A stretch of DNA of 64,000 nt from assembly GCA_973895155.1 (NCBI GenBank), contig OZ316894.1:5766001-5830000 (forward strand). Reading direction: 5' to 3'. Below the pieces are notes generated by a model, which made no database searches, was not told where the DNA came from, and worked only from the letters and a program-made list of their open reading frames with translations. This DNA is from Marsupella aquatica. Lineage: Eukaryota > Marchantiophyta. The position numbers were made by a program, and so were the translations under genes. How positions within the stretch are numbered: the stretch's first letter is position 1; each line of letters opens with the position of its first letter. Below are positions 10,861-23,985 of the stretch, one piece after another.

Positions 10861-13800
10861 ATGAGACCACTTGCCAAAGAGTTATGGTCTAAAACATGTT
10901 TTGCATACTAATTATGTTCAGGTCTGAGATGTTCGAAACGTCATGAGGGTTTACAAAGATGGATGCATTACGTCTGCAGCCGTCTGGTTGATTCGGGAGG
11001 GCAGATTATTGCTTTGCAATGACTATGTTCGGAAAACAAATTTGAATGAACTGTTTTTCCATTGTTGTCTGGCCTCCTTGACTTTTCATGAAACTTGTTT
11101 GACAGCACATTGACTAAATTCTTACAGCAAGCAACTTTTTTATGGGTGAGGATATGTTGACTGTGTTTGTCACCGCTGTATGGATATATCTTTTCGAGCA
11201 ATATGGTTATTCTCAACCTTAGGAAGAGTAGAAATGTAGTGGGAAGAAAGGTTTGAGAATTGAAAGGAGTGGGGCTGTTTCTTGACTACAATAACCTAAT
11301 GAAGCCAGTGGTGTAAATGGGTATATTTTATAGGCAGCTAGATTTTGGGTATTGGGTTTTCGTGGATTCAATCTAAGCTGGCCTTTAAGTGGTATACCCA
11401 GGGATACTCTCCCCCAACGTGCCACATTGGATTGGAGTGTTCATGGGGATTGATTTAATTGGTATGTAAGCCAACAGGCCATACTCATTCCCAGGGAGTT
11501 TGCTAAAGGACTTTCTAATGTTGCCACACTGGATTCTGGCACCTGGCAGCAGTCATCTCCAGGGTGTTCGCTAGGGGTGTTCCAATTTTGCCACACTGGA
11601 TTCTGTCACCCAGGAGCAGAAGGACTGGACAGTTCTTGTCAGCTCTGTACATGCTCTATGACGGATCTTAATGTGGAGACCATCAAATGTTAGCTACTTG
11701 GTCTTTGCCAAAGGTGGAAGTGTGGATCTGGCAGCTGATGGGAGAATCTGGCTACTACAATCGATCCTGGTACTTGGTAGTTCTCGTAATTATACATTCT
11801 CTCATACTGTTAACTTCCTTCTCAAGGTTCCTCCTTAGCCTGTTCATACAATGTTGAGCTCCTTATCAAGTTTCCTCTTTAGATTGTTCTTACGATGTTG
11901 GGCTCGCTCTCTTACCGCCCTCTGAGCCTTTACTCCCTGCCCTTCTTTACATTAAAATTGGGTCTTCGGCCTGCGTCGTCTTCTTCGGATTGTCATCCTC
12001 TTCTTCTTTTCCTTAGTTGTCGTCTTTGTCATTTTCTTCATCTCTGGCTCTCTCTTCTCCAACTCCTTTCTCTCCAACTTGGATGCCCAATTCACTTCTC
12101 CATCTTGCCTTGACTACTCCAATCTCTCCAGTTGTTGACTCTCTTCCTTAGTTCCAGAAGTTGTCTCCCTGGAACCAAAAATGTTGTGCACTACTTACAA
12201 CACTAAGCAAATAGGCCACTAACAATAAAAGGGAAGTTTGGGCATCCCTTCATATCAATGGTGTCCCTCACTCAGCCAAGCTTTCCATATCTGGATCCCT
12301 GGTAAGCAACTCCTCTTTCTACAAGGCAAGGTTTTAATTCCTTATAATGGCTTTATATACAATTGACCATGTTAAGTTTCATTTTAATTTACCAAATCTT
12401 GTACATCTTAACTCAAGGAACAAAAGATTTAGCTTTTAAAAAAACTGAAAATGTTTTGATGTGTAAAAACTTGATCATAACCAAATTATATGGGTTTTTT
12501 TAATACATGGGTCTACAACCAAACTAGCCAGCATTTTAGGTTTTTATAAAAAACACAGCAAGTCTAGGGAATAAGTTTTATCTTATGTGGAAAAAGAGTA
12601 AAACCAAACTTCATGATTATACAACTCAGAAAATTTTAAAGGTGGAAAACCCTGGTTTTTTATCAGATGTTCTTTTTTTCTTGTAGCCAACTTTTCAGTC
12701 CATATAAATATTTAAACCCCTGCCTATTCTACAAGAATTGCCTACCCAAGATCTAGATGGGATAATTAGTCCCATCCAACATGACCTTTGCTAGTGACAC
12801 CTGCCCAGGGGTAGCAAGGTGATACCTGCTGGTTCTATATTGCTACATACTGTATTATGCTCTTGTTCATCTGGCTTTGTTTTGCTGAAGGAAGGCTGCT
12901 ATCCCCTCTCTCCTCAAGGTGTTCACTGTGTTCACTGTGTATGCAAGTGGCATCTTAACAACTACAGTGTGTCAAACATTGTGCATAAGCACTGGTTGGG
13001 AATATTGTAGGTCTCCCCCTTATGTGATGAACATAATTCTTGTCTGGAAGAAAGGTTCTTGGTGTGTAACCTTTTCTAATAGGTGCCACCATTTTCATAA
13101 CCCTGTGCGCAGAAAGTCTTGCCTGGTAATCTTTTTCCCGGGCAGGTCTTACGTATGATAATGACTGTTTGGATTGAGGTTACTGTCTGAAACCTGTTCC
13201 CACAAAGCTCAGAGAAACTTCCCGGCTGCCGCCGGTCAACATTTCCTCACTTTCTGGTCACAGGGTTACAGACTAGTAACCCCAGACCAATCCGTCATTA
13301 CCCTATACATTGAATCAGGTGACATTGTCACCTTGGTAATCTTGAAGCTAATCTTTGCCTCTTTTGCCGTGGTTAGATAGCAGTCAGACATTTGGACCAA
13401 CCCATAAGACCTAGCCGATCAAAGATTGATTCATCGATGCTCTCGAGGATGCTCTTCAACATACTGCACCTCTTCTGCTGAGTTGCACAACAGCTTCCCC
13501 TTAATTGGTAGTAAGCACTCCCCTCTTGTTCCTGGCGGGAGGGCCTTGCTCTCGCCTTGACGATGCCATTATCTCAGTGTTTGCTTGATCTAGTTCCTGT
13601 TTGCCTATTGATTGTTTGGATTGATGCATTGGTTGGTCCTAGCTTGCTGCGCCCATGTCTTCTCTTCCTTCTTAGATTTCTTCGTGCTGCTTGTGTAATT
13701 TGGTATGATCGTGGCAAAGGTGCACTGTACTAGGATTGCTTGTCCACAATGAGCTTCACCAATGCTCGCTCCTCTTCCTATACGCCTTTTTTGTAGCCAT

Positions 13801-14204
13801 AATTTTACCTCTCAATCGTGCTCTTCATAGTACATCCTTGGGTTTGGACAATTATTAGCATTTTTAGTGCTTGTAAAAAATGGAGCAAATAACCTCTGTC
13901 AGAAAAACCTCAATGTTGAGGTTATAGATACTCAGGACATCAGAGAACATATATGTTGGAAAAATGTGAGCCTAAACAAAGATAAAAACTTGTCCTTGAA
14001 ATAAATGCACAAGTTTGCCAAAAATTAACCAACAGTTTACAGTTGGTCATGGTGTCGGGAGTGTCGGGAAAAATTCCTAACTAAGCGTCCTTTGCAAAAG
14101 TGAAACCTCCTTCCAAAAGCAGTTTGTCACTTTTTTTGCCAATGTAAATTGATTGATGACTTTATTAAGTCCATACAAACCCCGGTCCAACCAATTAAAC
14201 TAAA
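10861..14204. other. Intergenic DNA, no gene recognised
   Basis: I see no supported gene. At 11500-11615 the phrase GCCACACTGGATTCTG appears twice with similar flanks. At 11930-12150 a C/T-rich stretch opens a 72-codon frame that I regard as low-complexity. The rest is AT-rich with homopolymer runs (12430-12700). Confidence 0.4.
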
Positions 14205-15155
14205 TTACCTGGGAAGTTGGTACGGCAGGCTGATAATATTTTCCAATCACAGTCCCTCTTCTACAACCAAATTCACAGTCATGTTTTGTGCTGGCATCTA
14301 CAAGCACCTTGACATTGGTCAGAGCTGGCATGTAACAAATCACGCTTTGTGACCAATGACGTGAAGTATAATAATTACCTTCCTTGGAAACTTGTGAATA
14401 AGTGTAGGTCATGAACACCATGAATGGTGACCATGCCTGACTAGGATAACCTAAATTTTGCTGTAAACCTAAATTTTGATGTAAATGTGAACAAGTGATC
14501 TATAGTTCAACCTAGAGAGTTGAGAAGATATGTTGGCAGGAAAATGAAAACGTGTAACTTACTGCTAAATTGCTGTTTGAAACAGCTTGGGGATTGTTGC
14601 TTCTACAAATGGACCATGTTACAGAATTATCGATCAACCATGAGAGTTGACAATTACCCGCCAAGACACTCGATCACTCTCATGTATGGACATCTCAATT
14701 AATACTACCTCACACTAGTCCCATTGCTACATGTTACTCATCTAGCTGCATATAGTCCATGTAGTAGCTGCACAATGATGGTCGGGTGTTGGTTACCACC
14801 ATGCATTTTTGGTTAATTAAATAATGTTAGCCTTTGTGTACTTTCCAAAGAATACATTGCACCCTGACATGCATGATATTAACCACTTGAAATTCCAATA
14901 TATATACTCCTTCTTGAATCAAATTTGGCTTTTGATTGTTAACATCATAGTTAGAGAGACATGATAGCACGTAGAAAGGAACTATTTATTAAGAATCAAT
15001 TGCCAAGTTATCAAGTCAAGAAGTTAATATAGCCCACTGCAACCATGTGCAGTAACTACATATATACTATGATTACTCTCCTAGCTGAAGAAGTCACTAG
15101 CTATAATATTTTGCCCCTAGCATATCAATTGGACGCTTCCACTTCTGCTGTGTTT
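14205..15155. repeat. Segmental duplicate A, left part (copy of 22675-23620)
   Basis: Collinear with 22675-23620 in the same orientation. Shared landmarks include TTCCAATCACA, GCTGGCATCT/GCCGGCATCT, GAGAGTTGACAA, TGACATGCATGAT/TGGCATGCATGAT, CCACTTGAAATTCCAATA, ACTATTTATT and CCACTTCTGCTGTGTTTGTG. Divergence is considerable, with many indels. No conserved reading frame is obvious in either copy. Confidence 0.7.
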
Positions 15156-15485
15156 GTGAATGGCCTATATATGGCGCTACTACGTCTAATTATTTAGTTT
15201 GCACAAGAAGTAACTGTGGGTTCAATTGGAGCCCTCAAATGGGGCTTTTTGTAATTTCTGAACCTAGATGATCTATCAAATATTATGCATGATTAACGCA
15301 TTATAGACACTAATCAACTAGTGGCAGTCAGTCCAAAATAGTATTCTATCTAGTTGCAATGATCTTGCATCATGTAAAATCAAGTTTTAATAGCTATGTA
15401 TTCTTGCAAACCCGCTTGCACTCAAATTTGGGCAATTGCACCTGTCATGTGCTTTAGGCCAAGAACTAAAGTGAGCTTAAACTTT

Positions 15486-15489
<4 letters not shown>

Positions 15490-15545
<56 letters not shown>
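15490..15545. repeat. (AG)n microsatellite, about 28 units
   Basis: An uninterrupted AG dinucleotide run of 56 bp. Confidence 0.99.
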
Positions 15546-15548
<3 letters not shown>

Positions 15549-16182
15549 TTGACTAAAATCTGTCATCAATTCTTGAGCAAATGAAATGCAAGATTGAGTT
15601 TTCTAAAACATATATGCTTCTAGATCCCTGTCAAATTGAAACTTTCAAACATCATCCATTTGATAGGCTACTTGATAAAGAAAATCTAATCAAAATAATT
15701 TTTATATGGAGCAAAATATAATCTAAATAGGCTAAGAATTTGTTTTTCTATGTACAAAGAACCCGGAGAAGAACCTTATCAAATCTAATTACACATATAT
15801 GTAAAATGTAAATAATTCCACACAAGACTAAGAGAATTAGAGAGAGTATTATGTGATTCAAGTTTAATTTCAAAATTATTTAAATATATATGTATATATA
15901 GTTTTGATGGATATGTATCTAAAAAATCAGATCAATTGAAAGTACTGTATTTTTTTTTATTTAATTTAATTAATAAGATCTTAGTTATTATTATAATTGA
16001 ACATCCTTGTGAATAGGCAACTCATTTATAGTTGTTTTACACTTAGGTCTAAGACCCTTAGATAATTCAAGATAATATCTTTGATTGAGGCAATATTAAG
16101 AAAATCAAATTCAAAAAGAATTTTAGACTTGATTCAAAATGTATGATAAGTCGGTTGCTTCTAATCACATCATATAATATTT

Positions 16183-16392
16183 GAATGTATCAATTGATTT
16201 TGTTGCAAAAAGTTATGAAACAATGAAAGTGTCGAACTGAAGAGAAATCTAACATAACTTGACGACTTTTTTTTAGCTGTCTTGGTGTGAGATTTCTCTA
16301 AGTTTGACACTTCCTTTGTATCATAGTAAATTATATGACTAAACACTAGTCATTTTCACATCTTCTTGCAACAGAATCAAGTGACATACTCA
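16183..16392. repeat. Imperfect foldback (long inverted repeat)
   Basis: The left arm (16183-16250) pairs with the right arm (16290-16392, inverted). Matching segments are TTGATTTTGTTGCA with TGCAACAGAATCAA, and GTGTCGAACT...AGAAATCT with AGATTTCTCTAAGTTTGACAC. The right arm carries an extra insert of about 40 bp, itself palindromic (ATGACTA...TAGTCAT). The loop is about 39 bp. It could be a decayed MITE or a small-RNA hairpin precursor. Confidence 0.7.
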
Positions 16393-17749
16393 GATAATAA
16401 TAAGATATACAAACAACAAGTCTTGAATGGCCATTGAACAAATGTGACTCTGCAAGGGTAACTATTGAAAAGTCATATGGAACAATTAAAAACTTGATTC
16501 AATATCTTTCAATATCACCATAATAATATAATCAGAGATTGATTCACATTTTGTAACAATGTCACCGTAATATATAGGTTATAGATTTATAAATAGATAC
16601 TAATATATATAAAGTAACTATTAATAATTAAACTAATATTTCAAAAATATGTTAAATTATTTAAATATCTTAAAAATGTAATATATTTTAAATCCAAAAT
16701 TGAAATTCAATCAAATTCATGGTTACAATATTACAACTCGTACACAACACGTAAAACAAATATATATGAGCTAATTATTCACAAAGACATTCAAGTATTC
16801 AAATTTACTAGAAACTCAATATATAAATAGGAAGTAGACTTGGGACACTCAGATTTTATATAAATAGGAAGTAGACTTGAGACACTCAGATTATAACTAT
16901 TCGAGGTTATAAATTAGCAATTAGCAACAATGTAACAATGCGTATAGAAAGAAAATCAAACTCATGCTTGCAAACTAGCAACAATGCAACTCATGTGTAG
17001 AAGAAAACACCTTAGTTGAGTTGAAGTCATGCAACACTCAAGCGTGGAAGCCCTCGCTCCATGAACAACACTCAAGTACCGATGCACCAAAGTCTGGGTA
17101 ATCGATGCGTGTTCCTCGAGCCAGGAGGTATGTAACTACGTTCAGAGAATTAAATGCTCGAAGCAGTCTTTGATGGAGAGAACATGGCTGCAAGGATCGA
17201 CTGGTCGATACCTATGCAACAACATAACCAAGAATCCTGATTACGAGTGTGAACTATGAACTACAGGTCGAATACACACAAGCAACGAACCCAGCGGCCT
17301 CTCCTGTTGATTCAACTCAATCTGCAAGTTAGCTGATCAGACAGGCGATTGGATTTCTAGCTCGGCGTCGATCCCGTTTACACCATCCCTCTTTCACACT
17401 GCCTCCTGCCTTCGATTGTCCGTGATGTACAGCACCGAAGCCCTTGCAGAATGTAGTCGAAATGCTCAAAACTATTGGAAGAATGCAATTGTGAAGGCAT
17501 GACAGGAGGGAAACAACTTCAGCTCAATCTAAACTTCTCAGTTCTGGGGCAAAGGGAAGACGCTGGCGCCGCAGTAACCAATCTATAAGCAGTACTCCGG
17601 TACCGCCTCACTAAACGTTGCCTGCAGTGCAATCTGCTGTCCAACCTACAAAAGCCTTTGCGTAAAACAATACTTACCATGCAATAACGTAAATTCTCTG
17701 TGAGATGAGTGTGAAGCTCCCATGATCGCTGCAGAAGGCAATCTGTAAC

Positions 17750-18050
17750 AGATCGATCTGGATCTTTGAAGACCGCCGACTCATATTCTGCAAAAGAACT
17801 TTGTCAGTATTCAACTGTAAACAGCTTGCAACATAACTCACTCAGAGCACGAAGTCCTTGAATTGATTTGAAGGACAGAAGTCAGAAGAATTTCTTTGTG
17901 TTTATATATATAGGGAACACCTTCAAAATCCTTAGAGCACAAGCTGGACTGGCTCGTACTGTACTGTGGTGGTTACTCTGAGTGTGAGTGTCCTTCGATC
18001 AACGCACGTTCTCCTTTTATACGTGCCAGCTGAGAACTGAACTCGGGCCT
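17750..18050. repeat. Segmental duplicate A, right part (copy of 23685-23985)
   Basis: Collinear with 23685-23985. Shared words include TCTGGATCT, GACTCAT/GACTCGT, AACTCACTC, GAATTTCTTTGTGTTT/GATTTTCTTCGTGTTT, TAGGGAACA, CAAAATCCTTA and GTGCCAGCTGAGA/GTGCCAGCTAAGA. This is the most conserved part of the duplication. It includes a shared minus-strand TATA-like box. Confidence 0.75.
18011..18034 (-). promoter_or_regulatory. Possible minus-strand core promoter, copy A
   Basis: Read on the minus strand: AGCTGGCACGTATAAAAG. A TATA box preceded by an element conserved in copy B (AGCTGGCACATATAAAT at about 23944-23960). Downstream on the minus strand lies an intron-acceptor-like CTTTTGCAG near 17790. 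No product can be named. Confidence 0.35.
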
Positions 18051-18347
18051 GCACTGCAATGTCTTCCTCTTGGGGCTGTTTGCTTGGACACCTAGAATTC
18101 AGACATGAGCTGATTAGTATGCGACTCGACTACATGCCGGGATGCAACTTTGCGCCTGGATAGTGTTGCGAGCCTATACTGCTACACTCTTGAACATAGT
18201 CTTGAACATACATGCCAGACTGCAACATGAAGACCCTTCTCAATTAGTTCAGTTCAGTGTGATGTAAATAGATCAAACATTCGCAAAGTCTGCACGTACG
18301 ATCGATATCATAATATGTCAAATTCGTTCGTGATCCAGTTCTCAACT

Positions 18348-18477
18348 GCTGTAACCTCTTTTGCAATTCACATAATTACCTTGAGACGAAGGAATTTGTT
18401 CAAAAGTGGTGTAGGCTGTAACCTCTTTTGCAATTCACATACCTTGCGACGAAGGAATTTGTTCAAAAGTGGTGTAT
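18348..18477. repeat. Tandem duplication, two units of about 66 bp
   Basis: Units start at 18348 and 18415 with GCTGTAACCTCTTTTGCA and end with TTGTTCAAAAGTGGTGTA. The second unit lacks a few bases in the middle. Confidence 0.95.
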
Positions 18478-19959
18478 TGATGACTGTCCGTCGATTGAAA
18501 AATTTGTTCGAGGACGAAGCCCCTGTCACGAGTGCCAATGCAAAGGGACGAAAGCGTGGGATGAATGAAGGTGGAATTGGAATCAACTATGGCTGTTCTC
18601 AACTTAGTACCGGACTTAGTACGGGGCAAGCAAGTTGCCGGGAAGAGTAGGGACGAGAAGGTCAACCGATGCGATAGGCACAAACTACACAGTCACGGAA
18701 TTGATCATGATATTCGGTTGACGTCAATTTCATTTTGGCATATTTGGAATCGAAACGTCTTGAATGCATGATTCGATTGGGGGGAGACACGTCTGGTGTG
18801 GCGATCAGAATCCTTGTAAGAATCTTCTGTTTTGACCAGTCAGAGATTTACGAAAGTACAGCCTTACATTCGACGTCCGTAGACTTGGATTGACCTGCCA
18901 AACGGTTGGAACCGATACGTATTACTATGGTGTGACATCTTATTTTTCATTTTACATTCGCTTTTGTGTCAGGTAGGAAATTACTCTGCTCAGTAGATCA
19001 CTCATGATCAGTATTTGCCCATCCAAGATCTCGTTTGTTTTATGCGAGTAAGTTTGGCAGGACTGGAGGTGAGTTGGCACTCAATTGGATATTTGGATGC
19101 ATGCAAGTGCCCATTTTAGGAATGTGGATTGCTCTGTGTCCCCAATTTGAGGCACTATGTCTGTGAGGGATAATATTGCCTAGGATCGATCTGGACAGTT
19201 CCATATGGCGCAACTTGGAGTCTTGGATGATTGGGGAAACGAAACGTGACTGCTCTTAATTTGACAGAAAAGAGAATGATGACTATTGATCAGGCTGCTT
19301 GGCTAGTGTAGTACCGTCGATAGTGTGGAGTGCCTGTGGTGGTGTGCCCTCATCACGTTAGGCTATAAAGCCGGCTACGGTTCCAACTCCCGAGTCCCGA
19401 CGTCGACCTTTCGATTCTTCCCTTCATGATGCTTCTCAGGGAGAGCCTTCAGTAGACGCAAGAGTCAAGCTAGAGACCAGTAATTTGCCTGGTGCAAACT
19501 GTCGTATACGTCCACCAACGTGAACTACGATAATAGGGACAGGCAAAAAACAGCAGGTCACGACTTAGAGCACTTGAATAGGAATGTACGCAGTAGTTGC
19601 ATCTGTTTGCGATGACTGTGACTTATCCCGTACAGTAGAATTGAGGTGGGACTGGAATTTGCCAAATGTTCGTTTCAATATATAATAACCTATGGCCTGA
19701 AGAACTTCTAGCCGCGTCAAAAACAGACGCAAATGATTTTATATACAATAGGCTATGAAAGCGAAAATACGCGGCATAGAAAGCTGCCTTCGTCTCCAAT
19801 GTACAGTTTGGAGGCCAGAAAGATATGTCACATTGCCAAAGATCGAATAGCTAGACTAACCCAGACTCCCAAAATTATTATATGTCACATTGCCAAAGAA
19901 CAAACAAACAAACCCAGTAAAAGTCAAATATTGTCACAGCCAATGAACTAAACTCAGAC

Positions 19960-20200
19960 TAAGCAGCAAACCTAACAGCCTGTAACTCCTAGTAGAATAT
20001 ATACATATAGGGTTATGAAGAGGAAGTTGCGTAGAGACCCTACAACCAAAGGCCTCTGAAGTATATATTTTACTCACCAGCAAACTTAACAGCCTGAAAT
20101 TCCTAGTAAACAGCATATGTAAGAAGGTTATGAAGAGCAATTTGTGTAGAGACCTCTGACTCTTGTAAAGTAATAAACACGTGCTACACATGCTATCTAA
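19960..20200. repeat. Dispersed repeat family R, member 1
   Basis: Contains two tandem copies of about 120 bp (AGCAAACYTAACAGCCTG...). The phrase TAGAGACCCTACAACCAA, preceded by a TATGAAG-rich segment, matches TAGAGGCCCTACAACCAA at 28510-28540. The 20280-20590 flank has the same A/G-rich, CCAAA-rich character. Confidence 0.5.
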
Positions 20201-21741
20201 GTAAGGAGGCATTGAGGCTAGAACCTGCGGGACAAGATCTTCAGTCTACACCAACGACCGTGGATGTATAGGATACTGTCAAAAGAGAGGAGGCAGAGCC
20301 CCAAAGATCTCCAAAATAAGCTAGTAAAACAGAATCCCCAAGACAACGAGCACAAATGGTAGGAAGCCCTCACATGAAACTGGTCAAACTGCCGGCTAGT
20401 TCAGGTCCAAAGTATCTCTAATAAGCGCACAGTGCCTGGGAAACCACTCTCGAAATGGAGAGACAAATGCCGACAGAACAAAAGTCAGACAATACCACAC
20501 CGCCGACAGCCAAACTAAGTGGCAAGCACAGAGAGGAAACAACCAGAAAGCCGCAGACAGTAACCCACCAAAAACAGGAAAAGGGGGGAAAAGGAGCCGG
20601 CAGCCTGGACGGCGTCCTCTCCCACCCTGGCTCCCACTCGCCGTCAGTCTCATTGATGCACTCGCAGCCCCTATACCTCCCGCCGCCCCAGCTCCTCCCC
20701 GGCTCCGGTCCCTGCCCTCCGCCTCGCCCCACCAGCTCAGCTATCATTCAAGTTTTAGGCCAGAAAGGACTTCATTAACTTCAGTATGCTGCATCATTTT
20801 ACTCTAAAACAGTTCTTATTGCAAAAGTGTTTTTCTTCCATTCTGCAAAGGAACTAAACGCTCCACTACTAATGCGAAAGGTACATTGAGGAATCTGTCA
20901 GATTCGGTGAATGACCCAGACTCAGTCGTTCTGTGGCACCGATTCAAGGTTACCACTGAGACTTTTTAGATTCGTTGAACTGGAACGAAGAGCCGTATTG
21001 CTCACTGGAGCGGGGATAAGGCTCAGAGAACCTGCTGAACTCCCATCGATCAACCGCTGCGACATGAACTTTTGGAGATATCATTTGATAGTTTCACCAC
21101 ATTCTGCCGCTAGTTGGACCAGAGACTGAGTAAAGGTTGCCTCCATATGATGATTGCTATCCAACCACTAATTATATATCGTTTCATGGCTCAGACTTGT
21201 GGTGAAATGTGCACTCAGTCACGTACAGCCAACATTAGGTTGATACATGCGATAACTTTGGCTTGATAGGTTTGGCTGGCACTTATCTGTACATCAGTGT
21301 GCCAGCGATGTTACGTGTGCCGCAGCAAACCAGGAGCACGGTCTGTTGGGACACTTCGTTTCAAGACCAGAAGAAGCGGATGACATCTGCAATCCGGTGT
21401 CCGCAGAGAACAGCTACGTAAGAGCTTCTTCACCTATCGTAGTTACTTGCTGCACAGGTATCAACGTACACCGTTCGATTAAAAGTGCAATCGTGCACTA
21501 CTTTATAAAAGAGCTCTTGGCGATCGAGGAGCTATAGGAGATAAGAGAATTACAAAAAGAGTGGAATCTGGAGAGACCCAAGATAGCTCAGAGGACCAAG
21601 AAAGTGGAACTTTAAGCAGACAATACGGAAGAATGCTCATAATTATGTCTACTGAGCAAGAAAAGAATAGAACACACTCACCATGACTACACCCTACCGT
21701 TGACCAGAATTCTATTCAAATAATGACTGCAATCACACCGT

Positions 21742-21832
21742 CTATCTACTCTACCCTACCCTACCCTACCCTACTCTACTATACTCTACGCTACTCTCCT
21801 TTACTCTACTCTCCTCTACTCTACTCTACTCT
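21742..21832. repeat. Degenerate CTCTA/CCCTA pentamer tract
   Basis: Runs of CTACC and CTACT pentamers. It is followed at 21833-21980 by two copies of a unit of about 75 bp containing GGTATTTGTGCC and TTACGCAAGGTACTAGATGA. Confidence 0.95.
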
Positions 21833-22674
21833 GATTCAACGGTATTTGTGCCGGACACCTGTTTTCAATTACGCAAGGTACTAGATGAATACGCTCCTCT
21901 ACTCTACTCTACACTAATTCCACGGTATTTGTGCCAGACACCTGTTTTTAATTACGCAAGGTACTAGATGAATACGGGGATCAATAGCTGCACGACCTTG
22001 AAGGATGAGGAGAACGAAGGATCAATTCCGTTGCTCAAACTACCACATTACTGACACATCGATCGATGATCTAGAAATCTCGAATGCTCAATAGAGTGTC
22101 CTAAGCTTTAATTAAATACAACGAGGTAGCGAATCAACTTGGACTCCGGTAAACAAGCAGATATGAAATACACAACTGAAGAGAGAATAACAAACAGATT
22201 TCAAAACATGGTTTCAGCCCGGCTTTATCTAAGGGACCACACATTGCTGAAAGCTTGCATGTTGACAGCTGTAGCTTGAGCCGGGAGCGGGACAGGGTGA
22301 GGATCATTCTTAACGTTGAACGCTGACGCTTGCAGCCGCCTTCGTCTGTACGACAGCACCAGATTGAATTGCGATATATATAGAAGAAACGTTTCATCAA
22401 CAACTGAGACGGTCTAAAATATGTCCTGATATAAAATATCCATGCATGAAATCAAATTGTTATTTCTCGGGGTTTCATTTCCCCGACTTGATGCGCCTTT
22501 GTGGAGAATAATCATGATAGCATGATGGAATTAATGAATTTCCTTGGGGAGTTACTTGTGGTAGCCCCCATCTTAGAAAGGGAATGGAATGATGAAGAAA
22601 GCGTCACTTTATCGCTACACTTAATCGCTCAAAACTTCACCTAAATGTTTGCATTTCCGTCTATGTCATCTGAG

Positions 22675-23985
22675 GCAGTTGATACGTGCAGCTGGTCCAT
22701 TAATTCTTCCAATCACATTCCCTCATCTGAACCCATCTTTTCGCATGTTTCGCGCCGGCATCTGCGCCCTCCGTGGTGTCATCGATGAGAGCTGGCACGT
22801 CAGTATTCACTTTCTCATTGTGTATGTTGTTGGACAACTTGAAATTTATGATGCAATTTTCTTGTAACTTGTGAAGAATTGTAGCTCATGAACTCCAGGA
22901 ATGTGAGTCATGTGCGGCTAAGATAACTTAAGTTTTCTTACAAATTTAAACAAATAATCTACAAGTCTAGAGAGTCTAGAAGCTAAGATACGTTCGCAGG
23001 AAAATGCAAATGTTGACTAAATTTGATGGTGAAACAGCTCCGGGACCCGCTCCGGGATTGTTTCTTCGAGTCGATCATGTAACAGAATTAAAGTGATGGA
23101 TAAAACAGATGGATCGAGGATGAGAGTTGACAACCCGTCCAGACACTCTACCCCCATCGCTATCTTTTACTTCAGTTGCATACAGTCCGACCAGTAGCTA
23201 CACGCCAATGCATCATTTAAAGTTAGCCTTCGTGCAATTTCAGACGACTTCATGGCACCTTGGCATGCATGATTTCAACCACTTAAAATTCCAATACCCT
23301 TTCTTCCGAATCGAACTCGAGCTGTTAATCAGTAGAAAACCTTAACATGATAGACATGATCGCAGGTCGAAGAAACTATTTATTCGTAATTAATTGCCTG
23401 CTGCTTACGAAGTTATATATAGCGTACGGCAAGCATGTGCAGAAACTACGCCACGCCTACACTCCTAGCTCAAGCTTTCTCCACTAGCTTATCAGCTAGA
23501 CGCAAGCTTGCCAATTATACGGAAGCCGATCAATACTGGACGTAAATGTTGGCAAATTAAGCCACTTCTGCGGTGTTTGTGGAAGGCTTAGCTTTGTTGA
23601 ATAGTCATATAGCGGTACTGGGTCTCACTACTTTTGTACATTCAAGAGGTAACTATATATCGATCTTTCAACAGTATGGAGATCCGATTGTAACCTCAAT
23701 CTGGATCTGTGAAGTCTGTCGACTCGTATTTCCAAAACAGCTTTGTCAATACTTATTGACTGTAAATAGCTTGCCAACTCACTCAGGAGCACAAACGTTT
23801 TGAATTAATTGGTTTGAAGGACCGAAGTCATAAGATTTTCTTCGTGTTTGTATATTAGGGAACATCGTCAAAATCCTTACAGAGCAAAAGCTAGACCTGG
23901 CTTGTAATGTACTGGGTGTGACTGTCCTTCAACGAACGTTTTCTATTTATATGTGCCAGCTAAGAGCTGAACTTGGGCCTTGCCA
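22675..23985. repeat. Segmental duplicate B (copy of 14205-15155 plus 17750-18050)
   Basis: The uninterrupted counterpart of copy A. Its right end carries the minus-strand TATA-like element near 23944-23953 (ATTTATATGTGCCAGC on +). I could not find an open frame kept in both copies. A non-coding transcript or a dead gene remains possible. Confidence 0.7.

Larger units (their letters stand above)
15156..17749. other. AT-rich insertion of about 2.6 kb inside segmental duplicate A
   Basis: In copy B the flanking blocks are almost adjacent (about 23620 to 23685), so this stretch is either an insertion into A or a loss from B. It contains the (AG)n tract, the foldback at 16183-16392 and a 42 bp tandem duplication at 16820-16900 (TATAAATAGGAAGTAGACTT). 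No coding capacity or terminal repeats could be recognised. Confidence 0.5.
18051..22674. other. Intergenic DNA with tandem and dispersed repeats, no gene recognised
   Basis: Within it are a 66 bp tandem duplication (18348-18477), repeat-family R (19960-20560), a GC-rich patch (20590-20740), a pentamer-repeat tract (21742-21832) and a duplication of about 75 bp (21833-21980). Frames such as 18315-18650 arise from the tandem repeat and resemble nothing known to me. Confidence 0.4.

Noticed and set aside
18315-18650. 111-codon frame with repeated LRRRNLFKSGV
   Set aside because: The repetition is simply the 66 bp tandem duplication read in one frame; no similarity known to me.
20418-20778. Overlapping GC-rich frames on both strands
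   Set aside because: Mutual shadows of a proline/glycine-coding GC patch; no start context, domain or splice structure.
21742-21832. CCCTA-rich tract as an interstitial telomere
   Set aside because: Plant telomere repeat is CCCTAAA; here the unit is a pentamer with CTCTA variants.
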